This document shows, in pieces, positions 34,196 through 40,973 of a stretch of 45,008 nucleotides of DNA. The DNA lies in contig CAZXWD010000016.1 of the NCBI GenBank assembly GCA_964644135.1, positions 1 to 45,008 on the forward strand. Direction: 5' to 3'. The stretch comes from CAZMOK01 sp964644135 (GTDB lineage Bacteria > Bacteroidota > Bacteroidia > Bacteroidales > JAGOPY01). The notes below the pieces were generated by a model that was given only the letters and a program-made list of their open reading frames with translations, had not been told where the DNA came from and did no database searches. The translations under genes and the position numbers were made by a program. Numbering within the stretch: position 1 is the first letter of the stretch; the number at the start of each line of letters is the position of its first letter.

Positions 34196-34912
34196 ATGAC
34201 AAGGCTGAGCGTAAATATCAATAAAATAGCAACCCTGAGGAATGCAAGGGGAGGAAATATCCCTGATGTTATAATGGCTGCAATAAAGTGTCAGGAATAC
34301 GGTGCCGAAGGGATCACAGTACATCCCCGGCCTGATGAACGCCATATCAGATACCAAGATGTGCGGGAATTAAGACCTGTTGTGAAAACAGAATTCAATA
34401 TTGAAGGAAACCCAACAGAAGATTTCATCCAATTGGTTCTCGAAGTAGTCCCCGAACAGGTTACACTGGTACCCGATGATCCCGGTCAGCTAACCTCTGA
34501 TCATGGTTGGGACACAATTAAGTACAGGGATTTCCTCAGAGATGTCATAAAAACATTCCAGGACAAGGGCATACGGACTTCCCTGTTCATCGATCCTGAT
34601 GCTGAGATGATAAAACATGCAGTGGAAACCGGTACCAACAGGGTGGAACTGTACACAGAGAGTTATGCAGCCGGTTATAAAAATGACCGTGAAAAAGCCA
34701 TCAGGCCATTCGTTGAAGCAGCAAAAGTGGCCGTGCATGCAGGTCTGGGACTTAACGCCGGCCACGACCTGAACCTTGATAACCTTGGCTTTTTCACTAA
34801 AAAAATACCGGGTCTCCTTGAAGTGTCTATAGGGCACGCACTTATAAGCGATGCACTGTATTATGGCCTTGAAAACACTGTTCAGCTATACAGGAGAGAA
34901 CTGATGACCTGA
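34196..34912 (+). CDS. pdxJ: Pyridoxine 5'-phosphate synthase
   Basis: 238 residues, full length for PdxJ. The TIM-barrel motifs are clear: LSVNINKIATLRNARGGNIPDV, GITVHPRPDERHI with its active-site His and Arg, EFNIEGN, VTLVPDDPGQLTSDHGWD and GLGLNAGHDLNLDNL, ending in EVSIGHALISDALYYGLE. PdxJ condenses 1-deoxyxylulose-5-phosphate with 3-amino-2-oxopropyl phosphate to pyridoxine 5'-phosphate (DXP-dependent vitamin B6 pathway). Its stop overlaps the start of the queuosine-precursor transporter gene. PdxA is not in the window. Confidence 0.97.
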   Translation: MTRLSVNINKIATLRNARGGNIPDVIMAAIKCQEYGAEGITVHPRPDERHIRYQDVRELRPVVKTEFNIEGNPTEDFIQLVLEVVPEQVTLVPDDPGQLTSDHGWDTIKYRDFLRDVIKTFQDKGIRTSLFIDPDAEMIKHAVETGTNRVELYTESYAAGYKNDREKAIRPFVEAAKVAVHAGLGLNAGHDLNLDNLGFFTKKIPGLLEVSIGHALISDALYYGLENTVQLYRRELMT

Positions 34913-35616
34913 TGAACCCCGACAAAAGAAAACAAGCAGAAACAATATTCCTGGTGCTGGCGGGGTTGTTTGTAGCTGCGCTGGTCACCGCCAACCTGAT
35001 CTTCCAGAAATTTTTCAGCTGGAACCCGTTCGGTATTTATGAGTTCAGACTCTCAGTGGGTGTAATCCCTTACCCTGTCACATTCCTGGTTACGGATATA
35101 ATTTCAGAAGTCTATGGCAGGAAAAGGGCCAACAAAGTTGTTCTCGCGGGCCTGTTTGCAAGTGTTTTCATGCTATTGATCGTAATAATCTCGAACATTG
35201 CCCCGGCAACCGACTGGTCCCCTGTTAGTGATGAGGAATTCAAGCATGTGTTCGGTTTCACTTTTGTGGCTGTGGCGGCATCCATGGCTGCCTACCTGCT
35301 GGCCCAGTTCTTTGATGTGCAGATCTTTCATTTCTGGAAAAGGGTCACAAAAGGAAAACATCTCTGGTTCAGGAACAATGCTTCTACGTTTGCTTCTCAG
35401 TTCATTGATACTTTTACGGTCCTGTTTTTACTTTGCTCTTTTGGCGCGCTGGAATGGAGCCTTTTTTTCGGATTGTTATGGAACGGTTTCCTGTTCAAGA
35501 TAATGTTTGCCCTGCTGGATACGCCGGTTATCTACCTGTTTCTTTATTTTTTCAGGAAATACTTCAATCTTGAAGGGCATGGTGCGGAACTGGACCTTGA
35601 CAGGATAAAACGATAG
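34912..35616 (+). CDS. yhhQ: Queuosine precursor transporter (YhhQ/VUT family)
   Basis: 234 residues with about six hydrophobic helices. The family signature is present: GVIPYPVTFLVTDIISEVYGRKRANKVVLAG, an inside loop with charged Asp/Glu and Arg, and the later segments SQFIDTFTVLFLLCSFGAL and LLWNGFLFKIMFALLDTPVIYLFLYFFRKYF (in parts). E. coli YhhQ imports the queuosine precursors preQ0/preQ1 across the inner membrane. It overlaps the pdxJ stop by one base, so the pair are translationally coupled. Confidence 0.93.
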   Translation: MNPDKRKQAETIFLVLAGLFVAALVTANLIFQKFFSWNPFGIYEFRLSVGVIPYPVTFLVTDIISEVYGRKRANKVVLAGLFASVFMLLIVIISNIAPATDWSPVSDEEFKHVFGFTFVAVAASMAAYLLAQFFDVQIFHFWKRVTKGKHLWFRNNASTFASQFIDTFTVLFLLCSFGALEWSLFFGLLWNGFLFKIMFALLDTPVIYLFLYFFRKYFNLEGHGAELDLDRIKR

Positions 35617-35640
35617 AATTAAATAATAAATCAGGCCTTT

Positions 35641-36420
35641 ATGGATCTTTTTTACAGAAAATACGGAGAGGGTAAACCTTTGATTATCCTGCACGGAGTG
35701 CTGGGAATTTCCGACAACTGGGTAACTTATGGCAGGCGGATGGCCGACAAAGGCTATGAAGTATATATCCCCGACCAGAGAAACCACGGTCACAGTCCGC
35801 ATCACAAGACTTTTAATTATTATGCTATGGTAGATGACCTTGGTGAGCTCATCGATGAACATGAGCTCAGATCACCGATCATAATGGGCCACTCAATGGG
35901 TGGAAAAGTTGCCATGCGATATGCCCTTGAAAACCCCGAAGTTGTAAAGGCCCTGATCGTTGTTGACACAAGCCTTAGGACCTATATGCGTTTTGGATAT
36001 CACAGATCACTGATAGATGCCATGCTTTCTGTCGATTTTGAAAAGGCGGAAAACAGGAGCGACGTTGAGGAGCAGTTGAAGGGGAGCATCAAGGACCTCA
36101 GGATAAGGCAATTTCTCCTGAAAAACCTGTATTGGAAAGAAAAGGACAGGCTCGACTGGCGTTTGAACCTGGAGGCAATAAGGGAAAACCTTGAGGCAAT
36201 GTACGATGGGGTTTTTTATTCAACCAGGTTCGATAACCCGGCACTTTTCATAAGGGGAGGAAAGTCAGATTATATTCTCGACGAGGATATTCCGCCTATC
36301 CGCAAGAATTTTCCTGATGCGAAAATAGCAAGGATAGATAATGGGACGCATTGGGTTCATGCTGACGAACCTGACGAATTTTTCGAAATTACAAGCCGGT
36401 TCCTGGAAAAAGTCGGTTGA
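35641..36420 (+). CDS. Alpha/beta hydrolase
   Basis: 259 residues with the standard fold: LIILHGVLGISDNW (oxyanion HG), DQRNHGHSPHH, nucleophile Ser in MGHSMGGKVAMRYAL, and a C-terminal catalytic His in NGTHWVHADEPDEFF. A helical cap lies between residues ~120 and 190. It resembles the YbfF-type esterase group, cytoplasmic with no signal peptide. The physiological substrate cannot be read from sequence. It lies 24 bases after yhhQ and may share its transcript. It converges on tatC with a four-base gap. Confidence 0.88.
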   Translation: MDLFYRKYGEGKPLIILHGVLGISDNWVTYGRRMADKGYEVYIPDQRNHGHSPHHKTFNYYAMVDDLGELIDEHELRSPIIMGHSMGGKVAMRYALENPEVVKALIVVDTSLRTYMRFGYHRSLIDAMLSVDFEKAENRSDVEEQLKGSIKDLRIRQFLLKNLYWKEKDRLDWRLNLEAIRENLEAMYDGVFYSTRFDNPALFIRGGKSDYILDEDIPPIRKNFPDAKIARIDNGTHWVHADEPDEFFEITSRFLEKVG

Positions 36421-36424
36421 TATT

Positions 36425-37276
36425 TTATCCTGCAAGTTCCATTGTTCTCTTTCTGAACACCCTTTTCGATATGGATATACTGAGTTCGTAAAGTCCCATC
36501 AGGGGTATAACCACCATGATCTGGCTGAAGACATCGGGAGGGGTAATTATGGCCGAGAGCAAAAGGAGAATGACGATCATATACTTCCTGTTCTTCTTCA
36601 TAAAGCCGGGGGTGAGCAAACCTACCCTTGTAAGGAAATACACCAGTATCGGAAGCTCGAAAACAATTCCTACGGCAAATGTCACAGACACAACAGTGCT
36701 TATGTATGAGCTGAGGGAGATTGTGTTCTCAACGTTACCGCTCACCTGGTAGGTGCCAAGAAAGTGTAACGTAAGAGGTACGATGAGAAAATAACTGAAG
36801 AAAACACCGATAAGGAACAACAGGCTGCTTATAAACACCGCTCCCCTTGAGTATTTTTTTTCCTTTGTGTAAAGAGCCGGCTGCACAAATCTCCATATCT
36901 CGTATATGATGTATGGGAAAGCAAGCACAACGCCCGAAATTATGGAAACGTACATGTGTGTGAGGAACTGCCCCGACATCCGGATGTTGATTATGCTCAG
37001 TGAGAGATTATCGAGGCAAAGGGCTTTGACGTTGAGTATTTCGGAAAGCCTGCAAAGCAGTTTATTGGTTATGAATTCTGAATCTTTAGGGGCCAGTATT
37101 ATCTGGTCGAAGACAAGGTGCCGGTTGAGAAAAGCAATTACAGCAATAACAAGCACTGCCGCAATGGACCTCACCAAATGCCAGCGTAACTCTTCAAGGT
37201 GCTCCCAGAAAGACATCTCCTTTTCATCCTTCTTACCACCCTTGTCCCTTTTCTTGCTTGAAACCGTTTCTGCCAT
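36425..37276 (-). CDS. tatC: Sec-independent (Tat) translocase subunit TatC
   Basis: About 283 residues from the preferred start MAETVSSKK (37276); another ATG lies three codons upstream. After a charged N-terminal extension (SSKKRDKGGKKDEKE) comes the TatC signature MSFWEHLEELRWHLVRSI, with the acidic residues that contact the twin-arginine signal, then about six transmembrane helices (VLVIAVIAFL, VVLAFPYIIYEIWRFVQPALY, GAVFISSLLFLIGVFFSYFLIVPLTLHFL, MIVILLLLSAIITPPDVFSQIMVVIPLMGLYELSI in parts). TatC is the signal-recognition core of Tat export. A Tat substrate, the molybdopterin oxidoreductase, is encoded about 5 kb away. TatA is not in the window. Confidence 0.95.
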   Translation of the reverse strand: MAETVSSKKRDKGGKKDEKEMSFWEHLEELRWHLVRSIAAVLVIAVIAFLNRHLVFDQIILAPKDSEFITNKLLCRLSEILNVKALCLDNLSLSIINIRMSGQFLTHMYVSIISGVVLAFPYIIYEIWRFVQPALYTKEKKYSRGAVFISSLLFLIGVFFSYFLIVPLTLHFLGTYQVSGNVENTISLSSYISTVVSVTFAVGIVFELPILVYFLTRVGLLTPGFMKKNRKYMIVILLLLSAIITPPDVFSQIMVVIPLMGLYELSISISKRVFRKRTMELAG

Positions 37277-37394
37277 GAATAGCAAAAATAGTAAATAGAG
37301 TGTTCCACGAGCTTATTTATAATGATTTTGAAGAGCAATATATTGGCTATATCATATTTGAGTGTTATTTTTAGATTGTAAACGAGTTCTTTGG

Positions 37395-37432
37395 AATAAA
37401 AAAACATCCATACGCCAACAGGAATATGGATG
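37395..37432 (-). terminator. Terminator of the 73-residue membrane protein gene
   Basis: On the minus strand the stem CATCCATA/TATGGATG (37425-37432 with 37405-37412) has a 12-base loop and is followed by a run of seven T. It begins ~36 bases past the stop of the gene at 37468, supporting that this small gene is transcribed. Confidence 0.7.
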
Positions 37433-37467
37433 CAAATTATGTAGAGAGTTATAAAGTGGCCGGGCAG

Positions 37468-37689
37468 TTATTTGCCGTTCTTTTTTCTGATCACGCTGCA
37501 GCAATTATTATACATGCAAATACCAAATATAACCACTGCTGCTATCAGAATGAACATAACCATTTTATGGTAGAACAGTGTTGTAATTCCGGCACAGCAA
37601 CCTAAAAAACCGGCTACAATAAGGAAAAGATATCCCAAAAAGCCGATAAAGCCGAAAAGTATTGCAAAGTTTGCTAGTGTATGTCTCAT
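37468..37689 (-). CDS. Small two-helix membrane protein with Cys pairs
   Basis: 73 residues. Two hydrophobic helices: residues ~7-30 (NFAILFGFIGFLGYLFLIVAG) and ~43-60 (MVMFILIAAVVIFGICMY). Vicinal cysteines lie at the end of each helix, Cys31-Cys32 (GCCAG) and Cys63-Cys64 (NNCCSV), plus Cys58. A basic tail follows (RKKNGK). No family recognised; the Cys arrangement recalls small metal- or sulfur-handling membrane proteins of the Mer type without matching one. It has its own terminator and shares a 177-base upstream region, with palindromic operators, with the divergent Crp/Fnr gene, so it is a likely target of that regulator. The call rests on hydrophobic pattern, terminator and context. Confidence 0.62.
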   Translation of the reverse strand: MRHTLANFAILFGFIGFLGYLFLIVAGFLGCCAGITTLFYHKMVMFILIAAVVIFGICMYNNCCSVIRKKNGK

Positions 37690-37762
37690 ATCCGAATGCT
37701 TTTAAGTGGTTACAACTACAATATAAAATTACGATTATACATGCATTATTCTACATATAAAT

Positions 37763-37793
37763 ACGTGATATTTAATACAATATCACGTGATAT
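37763..37793. promoter_or_regulatory. Inverted-repeat operators in the crp-type regulator upstream region
   Basis: Arms ACGTGATATT (37763-37772) and AATATCACGT (37779-37788) form a perfect 10-bp inverted repeat with a 6-base spacer. The second arm is also the left half of a perfect 14-base palindrome ATATCACGTGATAT (37780-37793). The GTGA/TCAC half-sites are those used by Crp/Fnr proteins. The centre lies roughly 45-60 bases before the expected regulator transcription start, an activator position, and is shared with the divergent 73-residue gene. Confidence 0.6.
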
Positions 37794-37819
37794 ACATCCT
37801 TAGTAATAGTGATTATGGT

Positions 37820-37847
37820 TATATTTGTATGTGATACACATCACATA
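37820..37847 (+). promoter_or_regulatory. -7 element and Crp-type operator of the regulator gene
   Basis: TATATTTG (37820-37827) matches TAnnTTTG exactly. It is directly followed by TGTGATACACATCACA (37830-37845), a perfect TGTGA-N6-TCACA Crp-consensus palindrome covering the expected transcription start. This layout suggests negative autoregulation by the encoded Crp/Fnr protein. Confidence 0.65.
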
Positions 37848-37866
37848 TCATTAAAGAAGTTAATTA

Positions 37867-38550
37867 GTGAAAAGACAGGAGTGTAAGAATTGTTCAATAA
37901 AATCAAGGGCTGTAGAAACCCTTGGTAATGATGAGCTGGAGTTTCTGAATGAGAATTGTGCCGAGGTCACACTGAAAAAGGGAGGAAGCATAATTCATCA
38001 GGGTAAGTTGTCGTCGCACATTGCCTATATCAAATCAGGGCTGGCAAAGATCCATATGACAGGCCCGAGCGGAAAAGACCAGATATTGAAAATTGTTGCT
38101 CCCGGTTCTTATATAGGACTACAAACCATATTATCGCAGAAGATACACCGGTATTCGGCATCAGCACTCATGGATTCAAGGGTTTGTTATATCGACAACT
38201 ACTCTTTCAGGCAGTTGTTGAAGAGGAACCCTGAATTTTCCTATGAAATAATCATCTACCTGTGCCAGGATGAGCTTTCCTATTTCGAGAGATTCGTCAA
38301 CCTTTCCCAAAAGCAAGTTAACGGACGCCTTGCAGATGCGATACTCTTTTTTGCTGATGAGATCCACAAAAAAAGGGAATTCGATTTTATACTGACACGG
38401 AACGACCTGGCTGCCTGGATAGGGGTTACAAGAGAAAGTGCAACCCGGGCATTGAAAGAATTATCTGATATTGGTGTGATAAGGACAAATGCTAAGGACA
38501 TCGAGATCCTGGATTATGATAGGCTGGTCAATATCAGCCGGAACGGGTAA
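37867..38550 (+). CDS. Crp/Fnr-family transcriptional regulator
   Basis: 227 residues from a GTG start; no in-frame ATG lies between it and the operator region. Cyclic-nucleotide-binding-like beta roll ~20-130 (GGSIIHQGKLSSHIAYIKSGLAKIHMTGPSGKDQILKIVAPGSYIGL), long dimer helix, and a C-terminal winged HTH (~170-215: LTRNDLAAWIGVTRESATRALKELSDIGVI). The N-terminus has QECKNCSIKSR with Cys6 and Cys9; with a further Cys in the beta roll (NENCAE) it might bind an Fe-S cluster or haem as in FNR-type sensors, but the FNR four-Cys pattern is not complete. Its own upstream region carries Crp-type palindromes. It converges on the sulfur operon, two bases apart. Confidence 0.9.
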   Translation: MKRQECKNCSIKSRAVETLGNDELEFLNENCAEVTLKKGGSIIHQGKLSSHIAYIKSGLAKIHMTGPSGKDQILKIVAPGSYIGLQTILSQKIHRYSASALMDSRVCYIDNYSFRQLLKRNPEFSYEIIIYLCQDELSYFERFVNLSQKQVNGRLADAILFFADEIHKKREFDFILTRNDLAAWIGVTRESATRALKELSDIGVIRTNAKDIEILDYDRLVNISRNG

Positions 38551-38552
38551 TT

Positions 38553-39197
38553 TCAGCACCCTCCTTCAACAACTGTCTTTTTCTTCTTTCTGATGGGTAC
38601 GACCATCTCAGGCTGCTTTGACGGAGTTACTTCAAAATCACCCCCACTCATTTCTTCCATAATACCTGCAAAATCAAACATGGGCTCTTCTACCATATAT
38701 TCAGGTATTTCAGGAAGGTCGTAGAGATCGAGGGAACTGGTTGAGTAGTAATCGTAACCACCCAGCATAACTTTTACATTACTGTATCCGAGCTGTCGGA
38801 GCAGCATCCAGCCTCCGTTGGCTTCCAACTGGTCTTTACCATAAAGGATAACTTCCACGGAATCTTCAGCAAGTTTATCGAAGAGTTGCCTGTTTTCGTT
38901 TTCCAGCAGATCGTGGACCGGGATATTGACAGCATTGCCTATATGGGCGGTCTGGTAGGAGTGAGGGTCCCTCACATCCACCAGGAAATAATCTTCATCT
39001 TCTGTATCTGCAAAATAAGCTACATCTTCGGGGTAAACCTGGTAATCCGACATAGCTGCCTCCTCAAGCATCTCCTCGGTGCTGAGCTGGTAATCAATGT
39101 CGGAAGGCACGATCAATATATAGCCTGCCACAAGGATCACAATGATCATTATGAAGGCAATAACTGAGTTCATTGTTCTCTTACCTTTTTTTTCCAT
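38553..39197 (-). CDS. Membrane-anchored rhodanese-fold protein, catalytic Cys absent, C-terminal GGC tail (paralogue 1)
   Basis: 214 residues from ATG 39197. This start has AGGAGG nine bases upstream (39207-39212), inside the preceding gene's last codons; an ATG at 39206 would have no spacing. One N-terminal helix (~10-30, SVIAFIMIIVILVAGYILIV) after a basic start predicts a periplasmic body. Residues ~52-155 are a rhodanese domain (YFLVDVRDPHSYQTAHIGNAVNIP, GGWMLLRQLGYSNVKVMLGG). The loop that should hold the catalytic Cys reads VILYG120KDQLEA, so it is Gly. After an acidic, Pro-containing linker it ends RKKKKTVVEGGC; Cys214 is the only cysteine. Last gene of the Psr-like operon. Family by fold; a sulfur-carrier role for the tail Cys is inferred. 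Confidence 0.85.
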   Translation of the reverse strand: MEKKGKRTMNSVIAFIMIIVILVAGYILIVPSDIDYQLSTEEMLEEAAMSDYQVYPEDVAYFADTEDEDYFLVDVRDPHSYQTAHIGNAVNIPVHDLLENENRQLFDKLAEDSVEVILYGKDQLEANGGWMLLRQLGYSNVKVMLGGYDYYSTSSLDLYDLPEIPEYMVEEPMFDFAGIMEEMSGGDFEVTPSKQPEMVVPIRKKKKTVVEGGC

Positions 39198-39199
39198 AT

Positions 39200-39814
39200 C
39201 TAGCATCCTCCTTCAACAACGGTTTTTTTCTTTTTCCTGCTTACGGTTACCTTCTCTGCTTCCACTTCAGGAGGCTCAATGGTATTGCCCCCCGTAAAAT
39301 ATTGTGCAGCACCCCTTCTGAAAGAATAGAGTTCAAAGGCTTCCTTAGGGGCAGTCTGGGGAGGTGGTACAGGATTCATCACTGTTCTGAACCATTCATT
39401 CAATCCGCCCTTCATGACAAAGATCTGCTTATGGCCTTCCCTTCTCGACAGGATCCAGGCCTTGTCTGCCCTGATAGATCCATTGGAAAAGAATACGACA
39501 TCTTTGCCGTATTGCGAGAGGTATTCCTGCCACTGATCCAAAAGTATCTCTTCAAGCGGGATGTTAAAGGCACCCGGCAATGTGAATTCCTCGTAGTCGT
39601 AAATTGACCTTACGTCGACGAGAAAGAATGAGGGATCCTCATTTACGAGCCTTTCTGCAATCATGTCGGTAGTAAAGAACCTTCCGGGATCAATGATCTC
39701 CTGCAGGAGGATCTCAGGTTCCAGGTCATCAGATTCTGACCTGTCGGGAAGAATAAGGAGAATGAAACCCAACAGGATCAATATGGCTGCACTGATTACG
39801 TATTTCAATTTCAT
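39200..39814 (-). CDS. Membrane-anchored rhodanese-fold protein, catalytic Cys replaced by Ser, C-terminal GGC tail (paralogue 2)
   Basis: 204 residues. N-terminal helix ~5-23 (YVISAAILILLGFILLILP), then a periplasmic rhodanese domain ~45-143 (FFLVDVRSIYDYEEFTLPGAFNIP, AWILSRREGHKQIFVMKGGLNEW). The active-site loop reads VVFFS110NGSIRADKAW: the cradle with its Arg is kept but the Cys is Ser. A Pro/Glu-rich linker leads to RKKKKTVVEGGC, identical over 12 residues to the next gene's C-terminus; Cys204 is the only cysteine. The end codons GAAGGAGGATGC also provide the ribosome binding site of that gene. It lies 11 bases after the YeeE-type gene. Probably a tandem duplicate whose tail stayed conserved while the domain diverged. 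Confidence 0.87.
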   Translation of the reverse strand: MKLKYVISAAILILLGFILLILPDRSESDDLEPEILLQEIIDPGRFFTTDMIAERLVNEDPSFFLVDVRSIYDYEEFTLPGAFNIPLEEILLDQWQEYLSQYGKDVVFFSNGSIRADKAWILSRREGHKQIFVMKGGLNEWFRTVMNPVPPPQTAPKEAFELYSFRRGAAQYFTGGNTIEPPEVEAEKVTVSRKKKKTVVEGGC

Positions 39815-39825
39815 TGATCTTACTT

Positions 39826-40416
39826 TTAATATTCAACCTTTTTCACGCGTTGCTGCAAATAAGATGTGACTGCAAAAATGGCTACTGCTGCAATGATCAG
39901 CAGAAAGATGAAGAGTTCGCCCGAAATGCCTATTGATTCGAATACCTTTACAGGGCCAAGCGATTGGTTGATGTACATGTTTTCTATCAACGGATAAACT
40001 TCTGAAAATACAAATATGCCGAAAAAGAGCCCGATCGAAAAGACCAGGGCATCTATTTTTCCAATGGCAACAGCACAATAACTTGTTCCGGGGCAATACC
40101 CACCGAATGAAAATCCGAGCCCCATTACGATGCCGCCGATGATGGCAGATGTGAGGTACGTAGGGTGTATGTAAAGCATGGAAAAGTCGAGGATACCAAG
40201 GTAATCAAAATAGAATATGCCAACCATTGCCGTAATGGCAGCGGTGAAGAAAACCCTGAGCACCACAAAGTCGTATCCGAAGAAAGTCCCCATTATTTTC
40301 CGGGAGGAAGAGAAGCCTGAGGCTTCAAGTACAAACCCGAAAGCCATGCCCAGCAAAACGGCCAGCACGTTGTTCCAGGCAGGATCTATTATTTCATTTG
40401 GAATTAAAGGTCCCAT
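39826..40416 (-). CDS. YeeE/YedE (DUF395) family sulfur transporter half, C-terminal-like unit
   Basis: 196 residues with about five hydrophobic helices (VLAVLLGMAFGFVLEASGFSSS, VFFTAAITAMVGIFYFDYLG, LTSAIIGGIVMGLGFSFGGYCPGTSYC, LVFSIGLFFGIFVFSEVY, LFIFLLIIAAVAIFAVTSYL). The Sulf_transp motif is GGYCPGTSYCAVAIGKIDA, with the conserved Cys thought to pass the sulfur anion through its thiolate in YeeE (TsuA). Full YeeE proteins have two such repeats; here they are separate genes, 15 bases apart. It probably moves thiosulfate or another sulfur compound through the inner membrane, together with its partner. Lies between the partner half and the rhodanese-fold pair in the operon. Confidence 0.88.
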   Translation of the reverse strand: MGPLIPNEIIDPAWNNVLAVLLGMAFGFVLEASGFSSSRKIMGTFFGYDFVVLRVFFTAAITAMVGIFYFDYLGILDFSMLYIHPTYLTSAIIGGIVMGLGFSFGGYCPGTSYCAVAIGKIDALVFSIGLFFGIFVFSEVYPLIENMYINQSLGPVKVFESIGISGELFIFLLIIAAVAIFAVTSYLQQRVKKVEY

Positions 40417-40431
40417 ATTATTTACAGTTTA

Positions 40432-40959
40432 TTATATCCAGATTTTTCTAAGTAACCACGCAAAAATAAAGGCACTCCCAAAGATGCTGAGCATGGTGAT
40501 GAAGCCACCGAGCGAGAGCACGGCCATACCTGAAAGTGCTGCACCGCTGGTACATCCCCTGGCAAGTTGTGAGCCGATGCCAAAGAGCGAGCCACCAATA
40601 AAGGCATAGATCAGTCTCTGGCGGGATGTGATCTTTGGCGAATGTTCTGTTTTTGCCCTTAGCCTCCCCGCCAGGGCGCCTGAAAGGAAAGCACCGGCAA
40701 AGATACCAAGTACCTCGAACACGAGCCAGGTGTTGAGCGGATGGGAATCATCACTGATGAACAGGCTGTAGTAATCCGACTTTTCTGCATGTCCGGGTGC
40801 CACTGACTGAACGGTCGCCACAACAGTGCTCTTGGCAGCCCCGCTGGCACCCAGTCCGCGTCCTGTTACGTAAAAAGTGGCAAGCAGTACCAGCCCGAGC
40901 AGGAAGCCGCCCAGATATGGGTTGATGTACTTTGTGCCATCTCTCTTTTTATCAATCAT
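40432..40959 (-). CDS. YeeE/YedE (DUF395) family sulfur transporter half, N-terminal-like unit
   Basis: 175 residues with about four or five hydrophobic helices (YLGGFLLGLVLLATFYVTGRGLGASGA, FEVLGIFAGAFLSGALAGRL, YAFIGGSLFGIGSQLARGCTSGAALSGMAVLSLGGFITMLSIFGSAFIFAWLLRKIW in parts). The motif LARGCTSGAALSG carries the conserved Cys of the Sulf_transp family. It forms the second half of a split YeeE-type transporter with the following gene, as in PmpAB-like pairs. It lies 14 bases after the NrfD-type subunit gene. A loop of ~40 residues between the first helices (AKSTVVATVQSVAPGHAEKSDYYS...DDSHPLNT) probably faces the periplasm. Confidence 0.88.
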   Translation of the reverse strand: MIDKKRDGTKYINPYLGGFLLGLVLLATFYVTGRGLGASGAAKSTVVATVQSVAPGHAEKSDYYSLFISDDSHPLNTWLVFEVLGIFAGAFLSGALAGRLRAKTEHSPKITSRQRLIYAFIGGSLFGIGSQLARGCTSGAALSGMAVLSLGGFITMLSIFGSAFIFAWLLRKIWI

Positions 40960-40973
40960 ATTCTTTTAAGTAT

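Noticed and set aside
37171..37407. 78-codon minus-strand frame overlapping the tatC 5' end
   Set aside because: It overlaps tatC in another frame and includes the terminator of the neighbouring small gene.
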